Notes: generated from the letters alone by a model not told the origin. Counted from the stretch's first letter, positions 35,308 to 44,805 are shown. The stretch: 64,000 nucleotides of DNA from Fulvimonas sp. R45 (GCF_030504985.1 NZ_JASERU010000003.1:62001-126000); one strand, 5' to 3'. Numbers and translations are program-made.

Positions 35308-36492
35308 ATGACGGGCAATCCGAACGGGTTCAGGACGGTGGCCGGGCGCGTGTTCAACCGCAAGACGCTGGTCCTGGCGATCCTCGCGCTGGGCGCTTAC
35401 GGGCTTTACCGCCACCCACCGGTCGAAACCATCGGGCCGCAGCAGGTCGGCATCCGGACGAACGAATGGACGGGCTCGACAAGCGAGCTCCACGCAGGCC
35501 CCTGCCTGGTGATTCCCGGCATCCACAGCCTGCGCAGGTTCCAGCTGCAGGACCGGATCTACCGCCCCACGCGCAGCGCCAAGGCGGATGGCCCGGCGCC
35601 GTTCCAGTCGTCGGAAGGCCTGTCCATCGGCGTCGAACTGGCGATCCGCTACGCGCTCGACCCGAAGACCCTGCCCGGGGTCGCCAAGGTCCTTCCCGAC
35701 GACATCGGCCGCGACCTGGTGGAGCCGCTGGTGCAGGGCGTGATCTACAAGGTGTTCACGCGCTACACCGTGCGCGAGATCTTCTCGACCAGGCGCCAGG
35801 AAATACAGACGGTGATCGAGGACGAGCTGAAGCCGATGCTGGCCGCCGACGGCATCGTGCTGCGCAACGTGATGATGGGCAACGTGGACCTGCCGCCGGA
35901 CTACCGCGAGGGCATGAACAAGGTGCTGGCCACCGAGCTGGAGAACCAGCAGATGCAGTACACCCTGCAGCTGAAGCAGAAGCAGGTGCAGGAATCGAAG
36001 CTGCAGGCCGAGGCCGACAAGGCGCGGCGCGACACCGCGGCCGAGGCGGCGGCCGACGAGCAGGTCATCGCGGCCAAGGGCCAGGAAGAGGCGATGAAGC
36101 ACGTGCTGCCGTTCAAGCGCAAGCAGATCGAGCAGCGCGAACTGGAAGCCGAGGCCCAGAGCGCCGCCCTGATCCGCAACGCCAGGGGCGCCGCCGAGGC
36201 ACGCCGCATCGAGGCTGCCGGCGAGGCCGACTCGCGCCGCAAGCTCGCCGATGCCGAAGCCTACCGGCTGGAAAAACTGGGCAAGGTCAGCAGCGAGCAG
36301 CTCGCGCGCGATGGCGCCCTGATCGACAGGCACCCGCTGCTGATCCAGAAGACCCTGGCCGACAAGCTGTCCGACAAGATCTCGGTGATCATCGCGCCGC
36401 CGCCAGCCACCGGCGGATTCATCGGCCAGGCCCTGATCGATGGCGCGCACCGGTCCCCCGCGACGGGCGACGCCGCCGGGAGCGCGCCATGA
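35308..36492 (+). CDS. SPFH/band-7 domain membrane protein
   Basis: A 394-residue protein with one N-terminal membrane anchor (KTLVLAILALGAYGLY) followed by an SPFH/prohibitin domain (ETIGPQQVGIRTNEWTGSTS...SIGVELAIRYALDP). Residues about 200-330 form a long Ala/Glu/Lys coiled coil (KQKQVQESKLQAEADKARRD and on), as in flotillin and HflK-like proteins, then DKISVIIAPPPATGGFIGQAL. It likely forms oligomeric rings in the inner membrane, facing the periplasm. Its stop overlaps the next start by four bases (ATGA), giving a two-gene operon. Confidence 0.88.
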   Translation: MTGNPNGFRTVAGRVFNRKTLVLAILALGAYGLYRHPPVETIGPQQVGIRTNEWTGSTSELHAGPCLVIPGIHSLRRFQLQDRIYRPTRSAKADGPAPFQSSEGLSIGVELAIRYALDPKTLPGVAKVLPDDIGRDLVEPLVQGVIYKVFTRYTVREIFSTRRQEIQTVIEDELKPMLAADGIVLRNVMMGNVDLPPDYREGMNKVLATELENQQMQYTLQLKQKQVQESKLQAEADKARRDTAAEAAADEQVIAAKGQEEAMKHVLPFKRKQIEQRELEAEAQSAALIRNARGAAEARRIEAAGEADSRRKLADAEAYRLEKLGKVSSEQLARDGALIDRHPLLIQKTLADKLSDKISVIIAPPPATGGFIGQALIDGAHRSPATGDAAGSAP

Positions 36493-37958
36493 AGGCCCTG
36501 GCCTGGATGACCCTGCTGCTGGGCACGGGCCTGGCGCAGGCCGCCGAACCCGCACCGCCACCCGCGAACCCGCTGGCCATCGTCAGCGTGGACGGCACCG
36601 CGTTGCGTGCGCAGGCGCGCCACTCGGCGGCCCTGCAGGCGGTGCTGTGGCAGGGCGAGACCCTGGAGGTGCGCGGCCATGCGCTGGACTACCTGCAGGT
36701 CTACGACCATCGCCTCGAGCGCGCCGGCTTCGTCCGCGCCGACCGGGTGCGCATCGTCCCGATGCGCGCCGACGATGCGCCCGGACTGCTGGCAGTCGTC
36801 CGCTTCCTGCGCGACATGCCGGGCAACGAGGCGCTGGGCATCGCGTATGCGGCGGCTTACCTGAAAGCGGCCCCGGGCAAGGCCATCGACGCCGAGCCGT
36901 TCGACGCGCTCGGCGTGATGGCCGGGCGCCTGGCCCGGCGCGCCTCCACGAACCGCAACAAAGCACTGGAACAGGCCCTGTCCGGGCAACTGGAAGTGGT
37001 GGCCGATTACGGCGTCACGATCCGCAGCATCGCCCGCGGCGACGGCGTGAGGCTGTGCTACGACGGCGATGCCTTCCGTCGCGTGATGGCGCTGGACGCC
37101 ACCGCGACGCAGAAGGCCACCGCCGCGCTGGCCCTGACCGACCCGGCCTGCGTCGACCCCGACCTGCCGCCGGTGCAGCGCGCCGCCTTCGACACCTGGC
37201 GCGCCGACCTGCTCGACCGCGTGCCGCGCGCCGGCCTGCCCCGCTACGTGCAGAACCGCCTGCACATGCGCGAGGCGTCGGTGTGGGCGGCGATCGCCTT
37301 CGAACGCACGCGCCACCGGCAACCGGCGCAGCCGGCCGCGTCGCGCGCCATCGACGAGCTGGCGGCCGTCGACACCCGCGCGCTGGTCGAAAGCGACCGC
37401 GACGACTACAACGATGCGGCGATACGCGTGGGCGCCTCGCGCTGGGCGGCCCGGCCGCCGGCCGGCGCGGTCGAGGGCCTGCACATCGCCACCGCGCCGG
37501 GCCGCCCCGGCGAAACCTGCATCCGGCTGCTGGACCGCAGGCACGACGCGAAGTCGCCGTTGGCGCAACGCTGCACCTACGGCACGGTCTGGACCGGCTC
37601 GGCGCGCGCCAACGCGGACGGCACCGCGCTGGCCCTGGCCGTGCAGCCCATGGCCAGCTGGCGCGAGCTGTGGCTGTTCCACGTGGTCGGCAAGCAATGG
37701 GTGATCGACGTGCTGCCGCCGGCCGACGACGATCCGCGACTGGGCTACATCGAATTCGCCGGCTGGGTGCCCGGCGACCGCCTGATGCTGGTGGCGCGCG
37801 AGGCCCGGGTCAACGGCCGCTTCGTCCACCGCTTCGGGATCCTGGACATGGCGTCCCTGGCCACCACCCGACAGGCCGACAAGCCGTCCTCGCTGAGCCA
37901 GTTCTACCGCTACCAGGACGCGGCCTGGCGCAGCCAGACGGTGAGCCTGCGGGACTGA
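36489..37958 (+). CDS. Exported protein with N-terminal SH3-like domain, function unknown
   Basis: A 489-residue protein with a signal peptide (MKALAWMTLLLGTGLAQA). Residues about 28-90 look like a bacterial SH3 domain (VSVDGTALRAQARHSAALQ, VLWQGETLEVRGHALDYLQV, AGFVRADRVRIVPM). The middle is helical, with repeated Ala-rich pairs; the end is beta-rich (RELWLFHVVGKQWVIDVLPP, GYIEFAGWVPGDRLMLVARE). Translationally coupled to the SPFH protein, it may act with it at the periplasmic face. I do not recognise the family as a whole. Confidence 0.78.
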   Translation: MKALAWMTLLLGTGLAQAAEPAPPPANPLAIVSVDGTALRAQARHSAALQAVLWQGETLEVRGHALDYLQVYDHRLERAGFVRADRVRIVPMRADDAPGLLAVVRFLRDMPGNEALGIAYAAAYLKAAPGKAIDAEPFDALGVMAGRLARRASTNRNKALEQALSGQLEVVADYGVTIRSIARGDGVRLCYDGDAFRRVMALDATATQKATAALALTDPACVDPDLPPVQRAAFDTWRADLLDRVPRAGLPRYVQNRLHMREASVWAAIAFERTRHRQPAQPAASRAIDELAAVDTRALVESDRDDYNDAAIRVGASRWAARPPAGAVEGLHIATAPGRPGETCIRLLDRRHDAKSPLAQRCTYGTVWTGSARANADGTALALAVQPMASWRELWLFHVVGKQWVIDVLPPADDDPRLGYIEFAGWVPGDRLMLVAREARVNGRFVHRFGILDMASLATTRQADKPSSLSQFYRYQDAAWRSQTVSLRD

Positions 37959-38061
37959 TGCCGGGTGCCCGCGATCTGCAGGCACTTCCACGAAGGGCCA
38001 TCCCGACGAACGCCGGGATCCCGTGCCGTTGCGTTTTCCGGGCCGGCCGCGCCCACGCACG

Positions 38062-39942
38062 TCATCTCTCGCCAGGCATGCCCTCTGGCGCCTTCTCCGG
38101 TTCGATCGGCACCAGCCACGGATGGTCGGGACGCGAGCGGGCATCCAGCCGGTTCGCGCCGCCGGGGCAGCCGGCGCCCTCGCCCGCCGCCGTCAGGCGC
38201 TCGTCGCGCGACTGGATGGCGGTGCGATAGCAGCTGCCCAGCGAGTCGCTGAAGCTCACCTGCTCGCTGCCGGCTTCGTGGTACGGGAAGGTGGTGCGGT
38301 CGAGCGGGTCGGGGATGGTCTTGCCGTCGGCGTGGTCGCGGGTGGCGAGGCGCTCGTCCAGCACGGCGCGGTAGGTCGCGCCCCGCGCATCCGTCCGCGT
38401 GGTTTCGATGCGGTGGCCCTGCTTCATCGCCACCTGCGCGGTGAAGTCCTGCCCGGTGGTGCGCAGGGTCTTGCGCGAGGAAAGGAACAGCGGATCGCGC
38501 TGCCGCACCGTGTAGCCGTCCAGCCGCTTGCCGTCCAGCGTGCGCTCCACCGCCAGCGACATCGTGCCCGACTGGTCGATGGTCTCGTCGTAGCCCCTGG
38601 CGCCCGGCCGCGCGAACGTCTGGTGGTTGTGGAACCCGCCGGTGTAGCGCACGGTGGTGTCGAGGGTGCCGCGTGGCGTGTGCAGGCGGCCGGCGATCAC
38701 GTAGGCCTGCGCCAGGTCGGTGTCGAGGGTGCCCACGATGCGGCCGGCGGCATCGGCGTGCAGCGTGTCGCGCACGGTGGGCACGACCGGTGACTGCGCG
38801 GCCAGCGTGTTCCGCGTGATCCCGCCGCTCAGCTGGCTGGCCTGCGCGTCCTGGTAGACCAGCAGGTTCGCCGCGACGTTGAAGAAGTGATCGGCGCCCG
38901 GCACGCGCACGGCCACCGTGTGCGGCTGGCCGTCGTCGAACAGACCGGCGAACGGTGTCAGGTCCACCCGCGCCGGGATGAAGTCCGTGGTCTGGATCGC
39001 CGGCGTCGGCAGCCACAGGTGCGGCGCCACGCCGCCGGTGAAGATCCACGGGTAGACCGGCGCCAGCCCGGCCGGCTTGCCGTCCACCTGCACCTCCACG
39101 CCACGGAAGCTGCCGCCGTCGCAGGCCTCGAACGACTCCAGCGAGTAGTCGCGCGTCCTTTCCAGGTAGGCCTGGTCGACGCAGGTGTACCAGCGCTCGT
39201 CGTGCGCCTGGCTCTGCGCGATCACGTCGAGGTAGGCGCGCTCGACGTTGCGCGGAAAGGTGATCCGGCGCGACAGGCTGTCGCCCGGATGCTCCAGCGG
39301 CGTCTGTTCGCCGCGCGGGTCGCTGCCGAGCGGATAGACGCGGTCGGCCGCCGCCGCGGCCGGATGTCCGGCGCTTGCCGGGTAGAACGCCAGCCGCATG
39401 TCCACGTAGATCGGCTGGTCGGTGGTGGGGCTGATCCAGTTGTTGAGGATCATCTGCCCCGCCTGCGCCTGGCGGAACAATGCGGCGTAGTCGGTGAGGT
39501 CGCGCTCCACGTGCCAGTGCTGGGCCACGTCCGGCTCGGGCTCGATGGTGGTGCCGAAATACAGGTTCACGCCGCCGAGCCACAGCGCCACCGTGCGGTC
39601 GAACTGGCGCCCGGCCGGCACCGAGAAATCCGCCTCCAGCACCACCTTGCTCCAGCCGCCGGCGCAGCCCTTGGGTGGCGCGAAATCGAACCGGTGCGGG
39701 CGCGCGGCCATCGACGAGCCGTCGCCCTTGTCGTCGAAGGCCTCGTGGTCGAACACCGTCACCCGGCACGGCGGCGTCGATGGCCGCGACACCGGCGGCT
39801 CGGCCGTGGCCACCACGCGCGAGCCGACCTCGAACCGCGCCGTCGTGGCAGCCATCAGCCCCGCCGCCGGCACCGCGCCCACGGCCAGCAACGCGACGAC
39901 ACCCGGCCACCCGGACCGCATCCTTCCCGTTTTCTCTGTCAC
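38062..39942 (-). CDS. PNGase A-family (peptide-N4-asparagine amidase A) exported protein
   Basis: A 626-residue protein with a signal/anchor helix (WPGVVALLAVGAVPAAGLMAA). It carries the pattern of plant and fungal peptide:N-glycanase A: CRVTVFDHEAFDD, WSKVVLEADFSVPAGRQFDRT, ALWLGGVNLYFGTTIEPEPD, HWHVERDLTDYAALF, and a second half beginning DAAGRIVGTLDTDL. Such enzymes remove N-linked glycans from glycopeptides, including core alpha-1,3-fucosylated plant glycans. The catalytic residues are not fixed enough in my knowledge to check. With the GH31, GH76 and GH127 enzymes upstream it suggests use of plant or fungal glycoproteins. Confidence 0.82.
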   Translation of the reverse strand: MTEKTGRMRSGWPGVVALLAVGAVPAAGLMAATTARFEVGSRVVATAEPPVSRPSTPPCRVTVFDHEAFDDKGDGSSMAARPHRFDFAPPKGCAGGWSKVVLEADFSVPAGRQFDRTVALWLGGVNLYFGTTIEPEPDVAQHWHVERDLTDYAALFRQAQAGQMILNNWISPTTDQPIYVDMRLAFYPASAGHPAAAAADRVYPLGSDPRGEQTPLEHPGDSLSRRITFPRNVERAYLDVIAQSQAHDERWYTCVDQAYLERTRDYSLESFEACDGGSFRGVEVQVDGKPAGLAPVYPWIFTGGVAPHLWLPTPAIQTTDFIPARVDLTPFAGLFDDGQPHTVAVRVPGADHFFNVAANLLVYQDAQASQLSGGITRNTLAAQSPVVPTVRDTLHADAAGRIVGTLDTDLAQAYVIAGRLHTPRGTLDTTVRYTGGFHNHQTFARPGARGYDETIDQSGTMSLAVERTLDGKRLDGYTVRQRDPLFLSSRKTLRTTGQDFTAQVAMKQGHRIETTRTDARGATYRAVLDERLATRDHADGKTIPDPLDRTTFPYHEAGSEQVSFSDSLGSCYRTAIQSRDERLTAAGEGAGCPGGANRLDARSRPDHPWLVPIEPEKAPEGMPGER

Positions 39943-40142
39943 GACCGTCGCTGCTCCCGATCAAGGCTGGCGCATGGCGCATCGCGACGATCTCGCCGGG
40001 GCCGGAGCGGCCGGCCCTCCGATCGTCGCGATGCAGGCAAGCCCCTATCCTGCCGGCCGCACCGCCGGCTGCCAAGCGCGCCGCGGCCCGATGTAGCCGA
40101 CGGCGGGGCTAGACTGGGCCGACCTCCCGCACGGGCCGCCCC

Positions 40143-40523
40143 ATGATTCCCCACTTCAGCGACCTCTCCGCCAACGAGCGCACCTACCTCGCCTGGATCC
40201 GCACCGCGGTGTCCCTGATGGGCTTTGGCTTCCTGATCGAGCGCTTCGACGTGTTCCTCGTCTATTCCACGCGCGGCGCCGTGCTGAAGACCGGACTGCA
40301 CCTGCACGCGTCCGAATGGCTGGGTCTGGGCATGATCCTGCTGGGCGGCGTGCTGATCCTGCTCGCCACCCGCGACTACTACCGCAACAGCCGCTTGATC
40401 CGCGCCGACGCCGAAGCCGCCTATCACGGCACCCTGGTCGAGCGCACGCTGACGACGCTGCTGGTCGGGCTGGCGCTGTTCCTGGTGCTGTACGTGGGCT
40501 ACCAGCTCGCCAGCCTGGGTTGA
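40143..40523 (+). CDS. DUF202 (YidH-like) inner-membrane protein
   Basis: A 126-residue protein with three hydrophobic segments: LAWIRTAVSLMGFGFLI, LGLGMILLGGVLILLA and LLVGLALFLVLYVGYQLA. The N-terminal motif NERTYLAWIRTAVSLMGFGF is the DUF202 signature. Family members are small inner-membrane proteins of unknown function; some occur near polyphosphate enzymes, which is not the case here. It is divergent from the PNGase A-type gene. Confidence 0.88.
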   Translation: MIPHFSDLSANERTYLAWIRTAVSLMGFGFLIERFDVFLVYSTRGAVLKTGLHLHASEWLGLGMILLGGVLILLATRDYYRNSRLIRADAEAAYHGTLVERTLTTLLVGLALFLVLYVGYQLASLG

Positions 40524-41196
40524 GGGTGGGTCAGGGGCCGGCGGCGAGGTCTGGTAGCTGATGGCGGGTATCCGGGCATGCTGTTCCTGCCCGTGATTCC
40601 TGCGCAAAGCCCATTGCCACCAGGACCATCTCGAACACCCGCGGCTCCGTGTAGTCCGCACCGGCACCGCCCCGCTCGTCATCCCGGCGCAGGCCCGGCT
40701 GTCCGGAATATCCGTTGACGCCGGTCAAGAGCTTGCACCGATAGATCGGCAAACAGCGTGCGGGAAGACTACCGGCTGCCTCGAAGGAAGAGCGAAGAAG
40801 ACTCCCTCCCCTGCGCGCAGGGGAGGGTTGGGGAGGGGCGCTTTGGGCTTGAAAGCCAAAGCGTGACCCCCTCCCAACCTCCCCCTGCGCGCAGGGGGAG
40901 GAGCTCATCCAGCGGCAGGAAATAGTCCGGACAGCTGTAGGCGCAGGCCGGGATGACGCGTCCACCGGTGATCGCCATGGAAATGAAGCCGCCGTCCCAT
41001 GCGCATGGCACAGGCGCCCCGCCGGGGCGGCGGGCAAAATCCACGGGCGCCCGCGCCGGGTTGTGCCCACGGCCTGCCTCGTCCACAGTGGGCCGCCAGG
41101 CCGGCGTGTCCGGCAAGCCGGAGGCGCGACGCGCACCGCGTCCCGCCAGCGTCGACATCAAACGCGCTCCCGCGCGGTACGCATCGGGGGAATACC
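40524..41196. other. 673-bp gap holding a bipartite GC-rich repeat
   Basis: Between DUF202 and the amidase. The middle holds the repeat described at 40803-40911. The part 40680-40720 (CGTCATCCCGGCGCAGGCC) resembles commonly dispersed short GC-rich repeats. Open frames here look like repeat or antisense frames. No gene is supported. Confidence 0.55.
40803..40911. repeat. Bipartite palindromic repeat, copy 1
   Basis: Two GC-rich hairpins, CCTCCCCTGCGCGCAGGGGAGG (left) and CCTCCCCCTGCGCGCAGGGGGAGG (right), flank an inner stem formed by GCTTTGGGCTT and AAAGCCAAAGC. The same composite occurs inverted at 55523-55610. It is a REP/BIME-like unit. Confidence 0.8.
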
Positions 41197-43005
41197 ATGA
41201 AGACTCGTCGCGATTTCCTCACCCAGGCGCCGCTGGCCGTGCTGGGCGCCATGGTCACGGGTAGCACCTGGGCGCAGACCGGCGGGAACCCCACCCAGGC
41301 CACGCCGCCGCCCGGCTCGCCGGGCGCGTTCAACACCGCGCCACCGGCGGGGCCGAAGCTCACCACCGCCACTTTCGCCGAAGCGGAAAAACTGCAGCAG
41401 GTGACGATGACCGAGGCGCAGCGCGAGATGGCGGTGGCCAACTGGCCCACCTCCATGGCCGCGCTGCTGGAGCGCCGCACCGGCCCGCGCACGGTGGCGC
41501 TGGAGGAAGGGCTGGCGCCGGCCACCACCTGGTTCCCGGCGATGGGCCGCGCGCACGTCGGCCCCGCGCGCGATCGCTTCGTGCCGTCCAGGGTGGCCGC
41601 CACGCCGCTGCCCGCGAAGGACGAGGACATCGCCTTCGCCTCGGTCGCCCAGCTCGGCGCGTGGGTCCGCGCGCGCAAGCTCACGTCCACCCGGTTGACG
41701 AAGATCTACCTCGAACGCCTGAAGCGCTTCGACCCGCAGCTGCGCTGCGTCATCACCCTGTGCGAAGAGCACGCGCTGGCGCAGGCCGCGCAGGCCGACA
41801 GGGAGATCGCCGCCGGCCACTACCGCGGCCCGCTGCACGGCATCCCGTGGGGCGCGAAGGACCTGCTCGACACCGCCGGCATCGCCACCACCTACGGCGC
41901 CGAGCCCTTCAAGAACCGCGTGCCGAAGGACGACGCCGCAGTCACCCGCAAGCTCAACGCCGCCGGCGCGGTGCTGGTGGCCAAGCTGAGCCTGGGCGCG
42001 CTGGCGCTCAACGACATCTGGTTCGGCGGCCAGACCATGAACCCGTGGCTGCTGCAGGAAGGCGCCTCCGGCTCCAGCGCCGGCCCGGCCTCCGCCACCG
42101 CCGCCGGACTGGTGGCGTTCGCCATCGGCAGCGAAACCCAGGGCAGCATCATCAGCCCGTGCATGCGCTGCGGCACCACCGGCCTGCGCCCCACCTACGG
42201 CCGCGTGCCGCGCACCGGCGCCATGACCCTGTGCTGGACGATGGACAAGCTCGGCCCCATCGCCCGCTCGGTGGAGGACACCCTGCTGGTGCTCGACGCC
42301 ATCCGCGGCCCCGACCCCGGCGACAGCGCCAGCGTGGCGGCGCACCTGGACTACGACGCGGCCGCGCCGGTCAAGGGCCTCAAGCTCGGCTACTTCCCCG
42401 GCTGGATGAAGCAGGCGCCGGCCACCGACCTGGACCGCGCCGCGCTGGCCCAGCTGCGCGCGCTCGGCCTGGTACCCACCGAAGTGTCCCTGCCCGACTG
42501 GCCGTACGACGACCTCAACGTGCTGCTGTTCGCCGAAGCCGCCGCCGCCTTCGAGGAACTCACCCTCACCGGCGCCGCCGACCGGATGCGCGTGCAGACC
42601 CCGGACGCCTGGCCCAACCTGTTCCGCGAATCGCGCTTCCTCTCCGCCGTGGACTTCGTGCAGGCCGACCGCCTGCGCCGCAAGGTGGCGAAGGAGATGG
42701 AACGCGTGATGGGCGAGGTGGACCTGCTGCTGGTGCCCTCGCTGCGCGACGAGATGATGGTGATCTCCAACATGACCGGCCACCCCTCGCTCACCCTGCG
42801 CACCGGCTTCGTGGACGTGGACCAGGTGCGCAGCGACTGGGTGCCCGACCCGAAACACCCGCTGCCCAAACTGGCCAGGCCGCACCGCGTGCCCTACGGC
42901 GTCACCCTGATCGGGCGGCTGTTCGAGGAAGGCACGCTGGGGCGTGTCGGTCGGGCATTGGAGGCGAAGGTGGCCGTTGCCGGGGAACGACCGCTGGGGT
43001 TCTGA
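41197..43005 (+). CDS. Tat-exported amidase-signature family enzyme
   Basis: A 602-residue amidase. The N-terminus from the ATG at 41197 is a twin-arginine signal (MKTRRDFLTQAPLAVLGAMV). The amidase-signature triad is present: Lys221 in HGIPWGAKDLLD, a cis-Ser in GASGSSAGPAS (293/294) and the nucleophile Ser317 in GSETQGSIISP. About 100 residues precede the core, more than in most family members. Substrates range from peptide amides to acylated amines, so none is claimed. A hairpin with T-run follows. Confidence 0.9.
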   Translation: MKTRRDFLTQAPLAVLGAMVTGSTWAQTGGNPTQATPPPGSPGAFNTAPPAGPKLTTATFAEAEKLQQVTMTEAQREMAVANWPTSMAALLERRTGPRTVALEEGLAPATTWFPAMGRAHVGPARDRFVPSRVAATPLPAKDEDIAFASVAQLGAWVRARKLTSTRLTKIYLERLKRFDPQLRCVITLCEEHALAQAAQADREIAAGHYRGPLHGIPWGAKDLLDTAGIATTYGAEPFKNRVPKDDAAVTRKLNAAGAVLVAKLSLGALALNDIWFGGQTMNPWLLQEGASGSSAGPASATAAGLVAFAIGSETQGSIISPCMRCGTTGLRPTYGRVPRTGAMTLCWTMDKLGPIARSVEDTLLVLDAIRGPDPGDSASVAAHLDYDAAAPVKGLKLGYFPGWMKQAPATDLDRAALAQLRALGLVPTEVSLPDWPYDDLNVLLFAEAAAAFEELTLTGAADRMRVQTPDAWPNLFRESRFLSAVDFVQADRLRRKVAKEMERVMGEVDLLLVPSLRDEMMVISNMTGHPSLTLRTGFVDVDQVRSDWVPDPKHPLPKLARPHRVPYGVTLIGRLFEEGTLGRVGRALEAKVAVAGERPLGF

Positions 43006-43035
43006 TCGCCCGCCCGCATCCTGTTGATGAGATCA

Positions 43036-43067
43036 AAAGCGTGCCGGGGCGCGCCGGCACGCCTTTT
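43036..43067. terminator. Intrinsic terminator behind the amidase gene
   Basis: AAAAGCGTGCCGG pairs with CCGGCACGCCTTTT around a 6-base loop (stem 43039-43047 with 43054-43062). Tracts of A before and T after make it usable in both directions. Confidence 0.75.
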
Positions 43068-43253
43068 CATGGCAACGCTACGCACACCACGGTTCACCGG
43101 GAAAGCTGCGTCGCCACGTTTGTTTCGCGTAGCCAGCGATGTTCGGGCCAAAAGCCGCCGAGGTAGCAAACGAATGGCCCATGTCGATTATCGAAGATCC
43201 CATTCGTCTTCCTGTCACGAGGCCGACAAGGCCGAACCGCAGGGTAACCACCG

Positions 43254-43898
43254 ATGATCACCGTCTTTGGCGAGGGAAGAGGCTTCCGGGTCGTCTGGCT
43301 GCTGGAAGAGATGGGGCTCGCGTACCGACTGCGGCCGGTGGACCTGTTGGCCGGCGTCGAGAAAGACCCGGAGTTCCTGGCCATCAACCCGGCCGGCTTC
43401 ATCCCGGCGATCCGGGACGGCGACGTCACCATGGTCGAGTCTATCGCGATCATGGAGTACCTGATGGCCCGCCATGGGCCGACACCGCTGGCACCCGCCC
43501 CGCACGATCCGGCGTTCCCCGCTTACCAGCAGTTCCTCCACCTCGGCGAAGCCGGCCTCGCGGCCTCCGTCTACTTCGTCGTCGGCGCGCGCAGTTTTGC
43601 GCCGGAGTCCGAGCGGGAGAACTGGAGCGCCGGCCAAGCGCTGGACGTTTTCCAGACCCGGCTGGGCCTGGTGACGCGGCAGCTGGCACGCACGCCCTAC
43701 CTCGCCGGCGAGAGGTTTACCGCCGCGGACATCTCGGTGACCTACGCGCTGGAACTCGCGCAACACGGTGCAGGCATCACCCTGGGCGAAACCGAGAAAG
43801 CCTATATCGCCCGCACCAGCGCGCGCGAGGGCTACCGGCGCGCCATGGAGACCTGCGAATCCAGGAAGGCGTGGTTCGCCAGGACGCCTGCTACATAA
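43254..43898 (+). CDS. Glutathione S-transferase
   Basis: A 214-residue cytoplasmic GST. The thioredoxin-like N-terminal domain has the beta-alpha-beta start MITVFGEGRGFRVVWLLEEM, the cis-Pro segment GFIPAIRDGD and the glutathione gamma-Glu contact VESIAIMEYL. The C-terminal helical domain holds LAGERFTAADISVTYAL, the N-capping box. It joins glutathione to electrophiles or acts as a peroxidase; the class was not decided. Confidence 0.9.
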   Translation: MITVFGEGRGFRVVWLLEEMGLAYRLRPVDLLAGVEKDPEFLAINPAGFIPAIRDGDVTMVESIAIMEYLMARHGPTPLAPAPHDPAFPAYQQFLHLGEAGLAASVYFVVGARSFAPESERENWSAGQALDVFQTRLGLVTRQLARTPYLAGERFTAADISVTYALELAQHGAGITLGETEKAYIARTSAREGYRRAMETCESRKAWFARTPAT

Positions 43899-43957
43899 CC
43901 GCCTTCGGCCAAGCCAGCCGGATCGGTGTGGAACGAACAACAAGCGGGACGGATGAA

Positions 43958-44222
43958 GTGCGCCGTGCTCCCGGGTTTCTACTGACCCTCGCCGAAGCCG
44001 ACCGCGGCCAGCAGGACGCCGCCACTCTCGCCAGTCTCACCACCGCCATCCGCGCCCTCGCCCGCGTGCCCACCAACAGCGAAGCCTTCCGCGACATCCA
44101 CGCCAGCAGCGAAAGCGACACCGTCGACCCCGGCTGGCGCCCCCTCGACGCCCCACCACCGAAGGCCTCTTCGCCGCCCTCTACTTTCTCAGCGAACAAG
44201 CCGGGGCCCCGTGCTCACCCTT
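43958..44222 (+). pseudogene. Probable degenerate coding remnant, family unknown
   Basis: One frame reads LLTLAEADRGQQDAATLASL, TTAIRALARVPTNSEAFRDI and HASSESDTVDPGWRPL with strong coding-type third-position GC, then a shift near 44155 to another frame continues TEGLFAALYFLSEQAGAP before it runs into the next gene. There is no start codon with a ribosome binding site. It looks like a decayed gene fragment; the family was not recognised. The rest of the 327-bp gap holds nothing else seen. Confidence 0.4.
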
Positions 44223-44225
44223 GCC

Positions 44226-44606
44226 TCAGTCGAACGTGCCGCGGTATTCCGGCGCTGCATCCGCTCGGGTGTTCAACTCGAACATCACCCCACCGGGTGC
44301 GCGGCAGAAAAACCGCGAGCCACGCGCGTGGTCGATGACCGCCGTCTCCATCGGCACGCCATCGGCCAGCATCCTGGCGTACAGCGACTCGACATCGGCG
44401 CGCGACGGCAGTTCGAAGCCCACGTGGAAACTGCTCGGCCACTGCGGCGTCTCCGCCTCCACATCCTCGATGACCACATCGAACCCGGGACGCTTCAGGA
44501 TCCAGTGCCCGGACATCGGCGCGCTGGTGAATCCGAGATAGGTCGTGAAGAAGGCGGCCGTGCGCGCCGGATCATTGGAGGGAAAACTGAGATGGTTGAG
44601 TTTCAT
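44226..44606 (-). CDS. VOC (glyoxalase/bleomycin resistance-like) family protein
   Basis: A 126-residue single-domain VOC protein, start ATG at 44606. It shows the paired betaalphabetabetabeta pattern: MKLNHLSFPSNDPARTAAFFTTYLGF with His4 as a likely metal ligand, then FHVGFELPSRADVESLYARM, and GSRFFCRAPGGVMFELNT with a Glu near the end. The enzymatic or binding role is not evident. Neighbouring TetR gene lies 200 bp upstream on the same strand. Confidence 0.85.
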   Translation of the reverse strand: MKLNHLSFPSNDPARTAAFFTTYLGFTSAPMSGHWILKRPGFDVVIEDVEAETPQWPSSFHVGFELPSRADVESLYARMLADGVPMETAVIDHARGSRFFCRAPGGVMFELNTRADAAPEYRGTFD

Positions 44607-44805
44607 GGGGGAAGGTGCTTCAGGCATGGAGTTTCCGGACGTGACGAATCGGGTGATTCGGGAGCTTCCATGATGTCGAACACCCCCGCATCGGCCAACT
44701 CGCATCCGCCGCACCGCGCGCAACCCGCGCCGGCACAAACGCGGCCGCTGCACCGCATGCCCGCGAAAACACCCTTACTCACATTTCGTGGCGCGACATG
44801 CCGGG

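Noticed and set aside
34360-36561. Extension of the LysR frame upstream to 36561 as a fused 1031-residue protein
   Set aside because: The upstream part is antisense to the SPFH and lipocalin genes; the LysR HTH begins right at the ATG at 34359.
40524-41196. Open frames of 126-201 codons in the gap before the amidase
   Set aside because: They run through GC-rich repeats and end in repeat-derived sequence; none starts with a binding site or matches a family.
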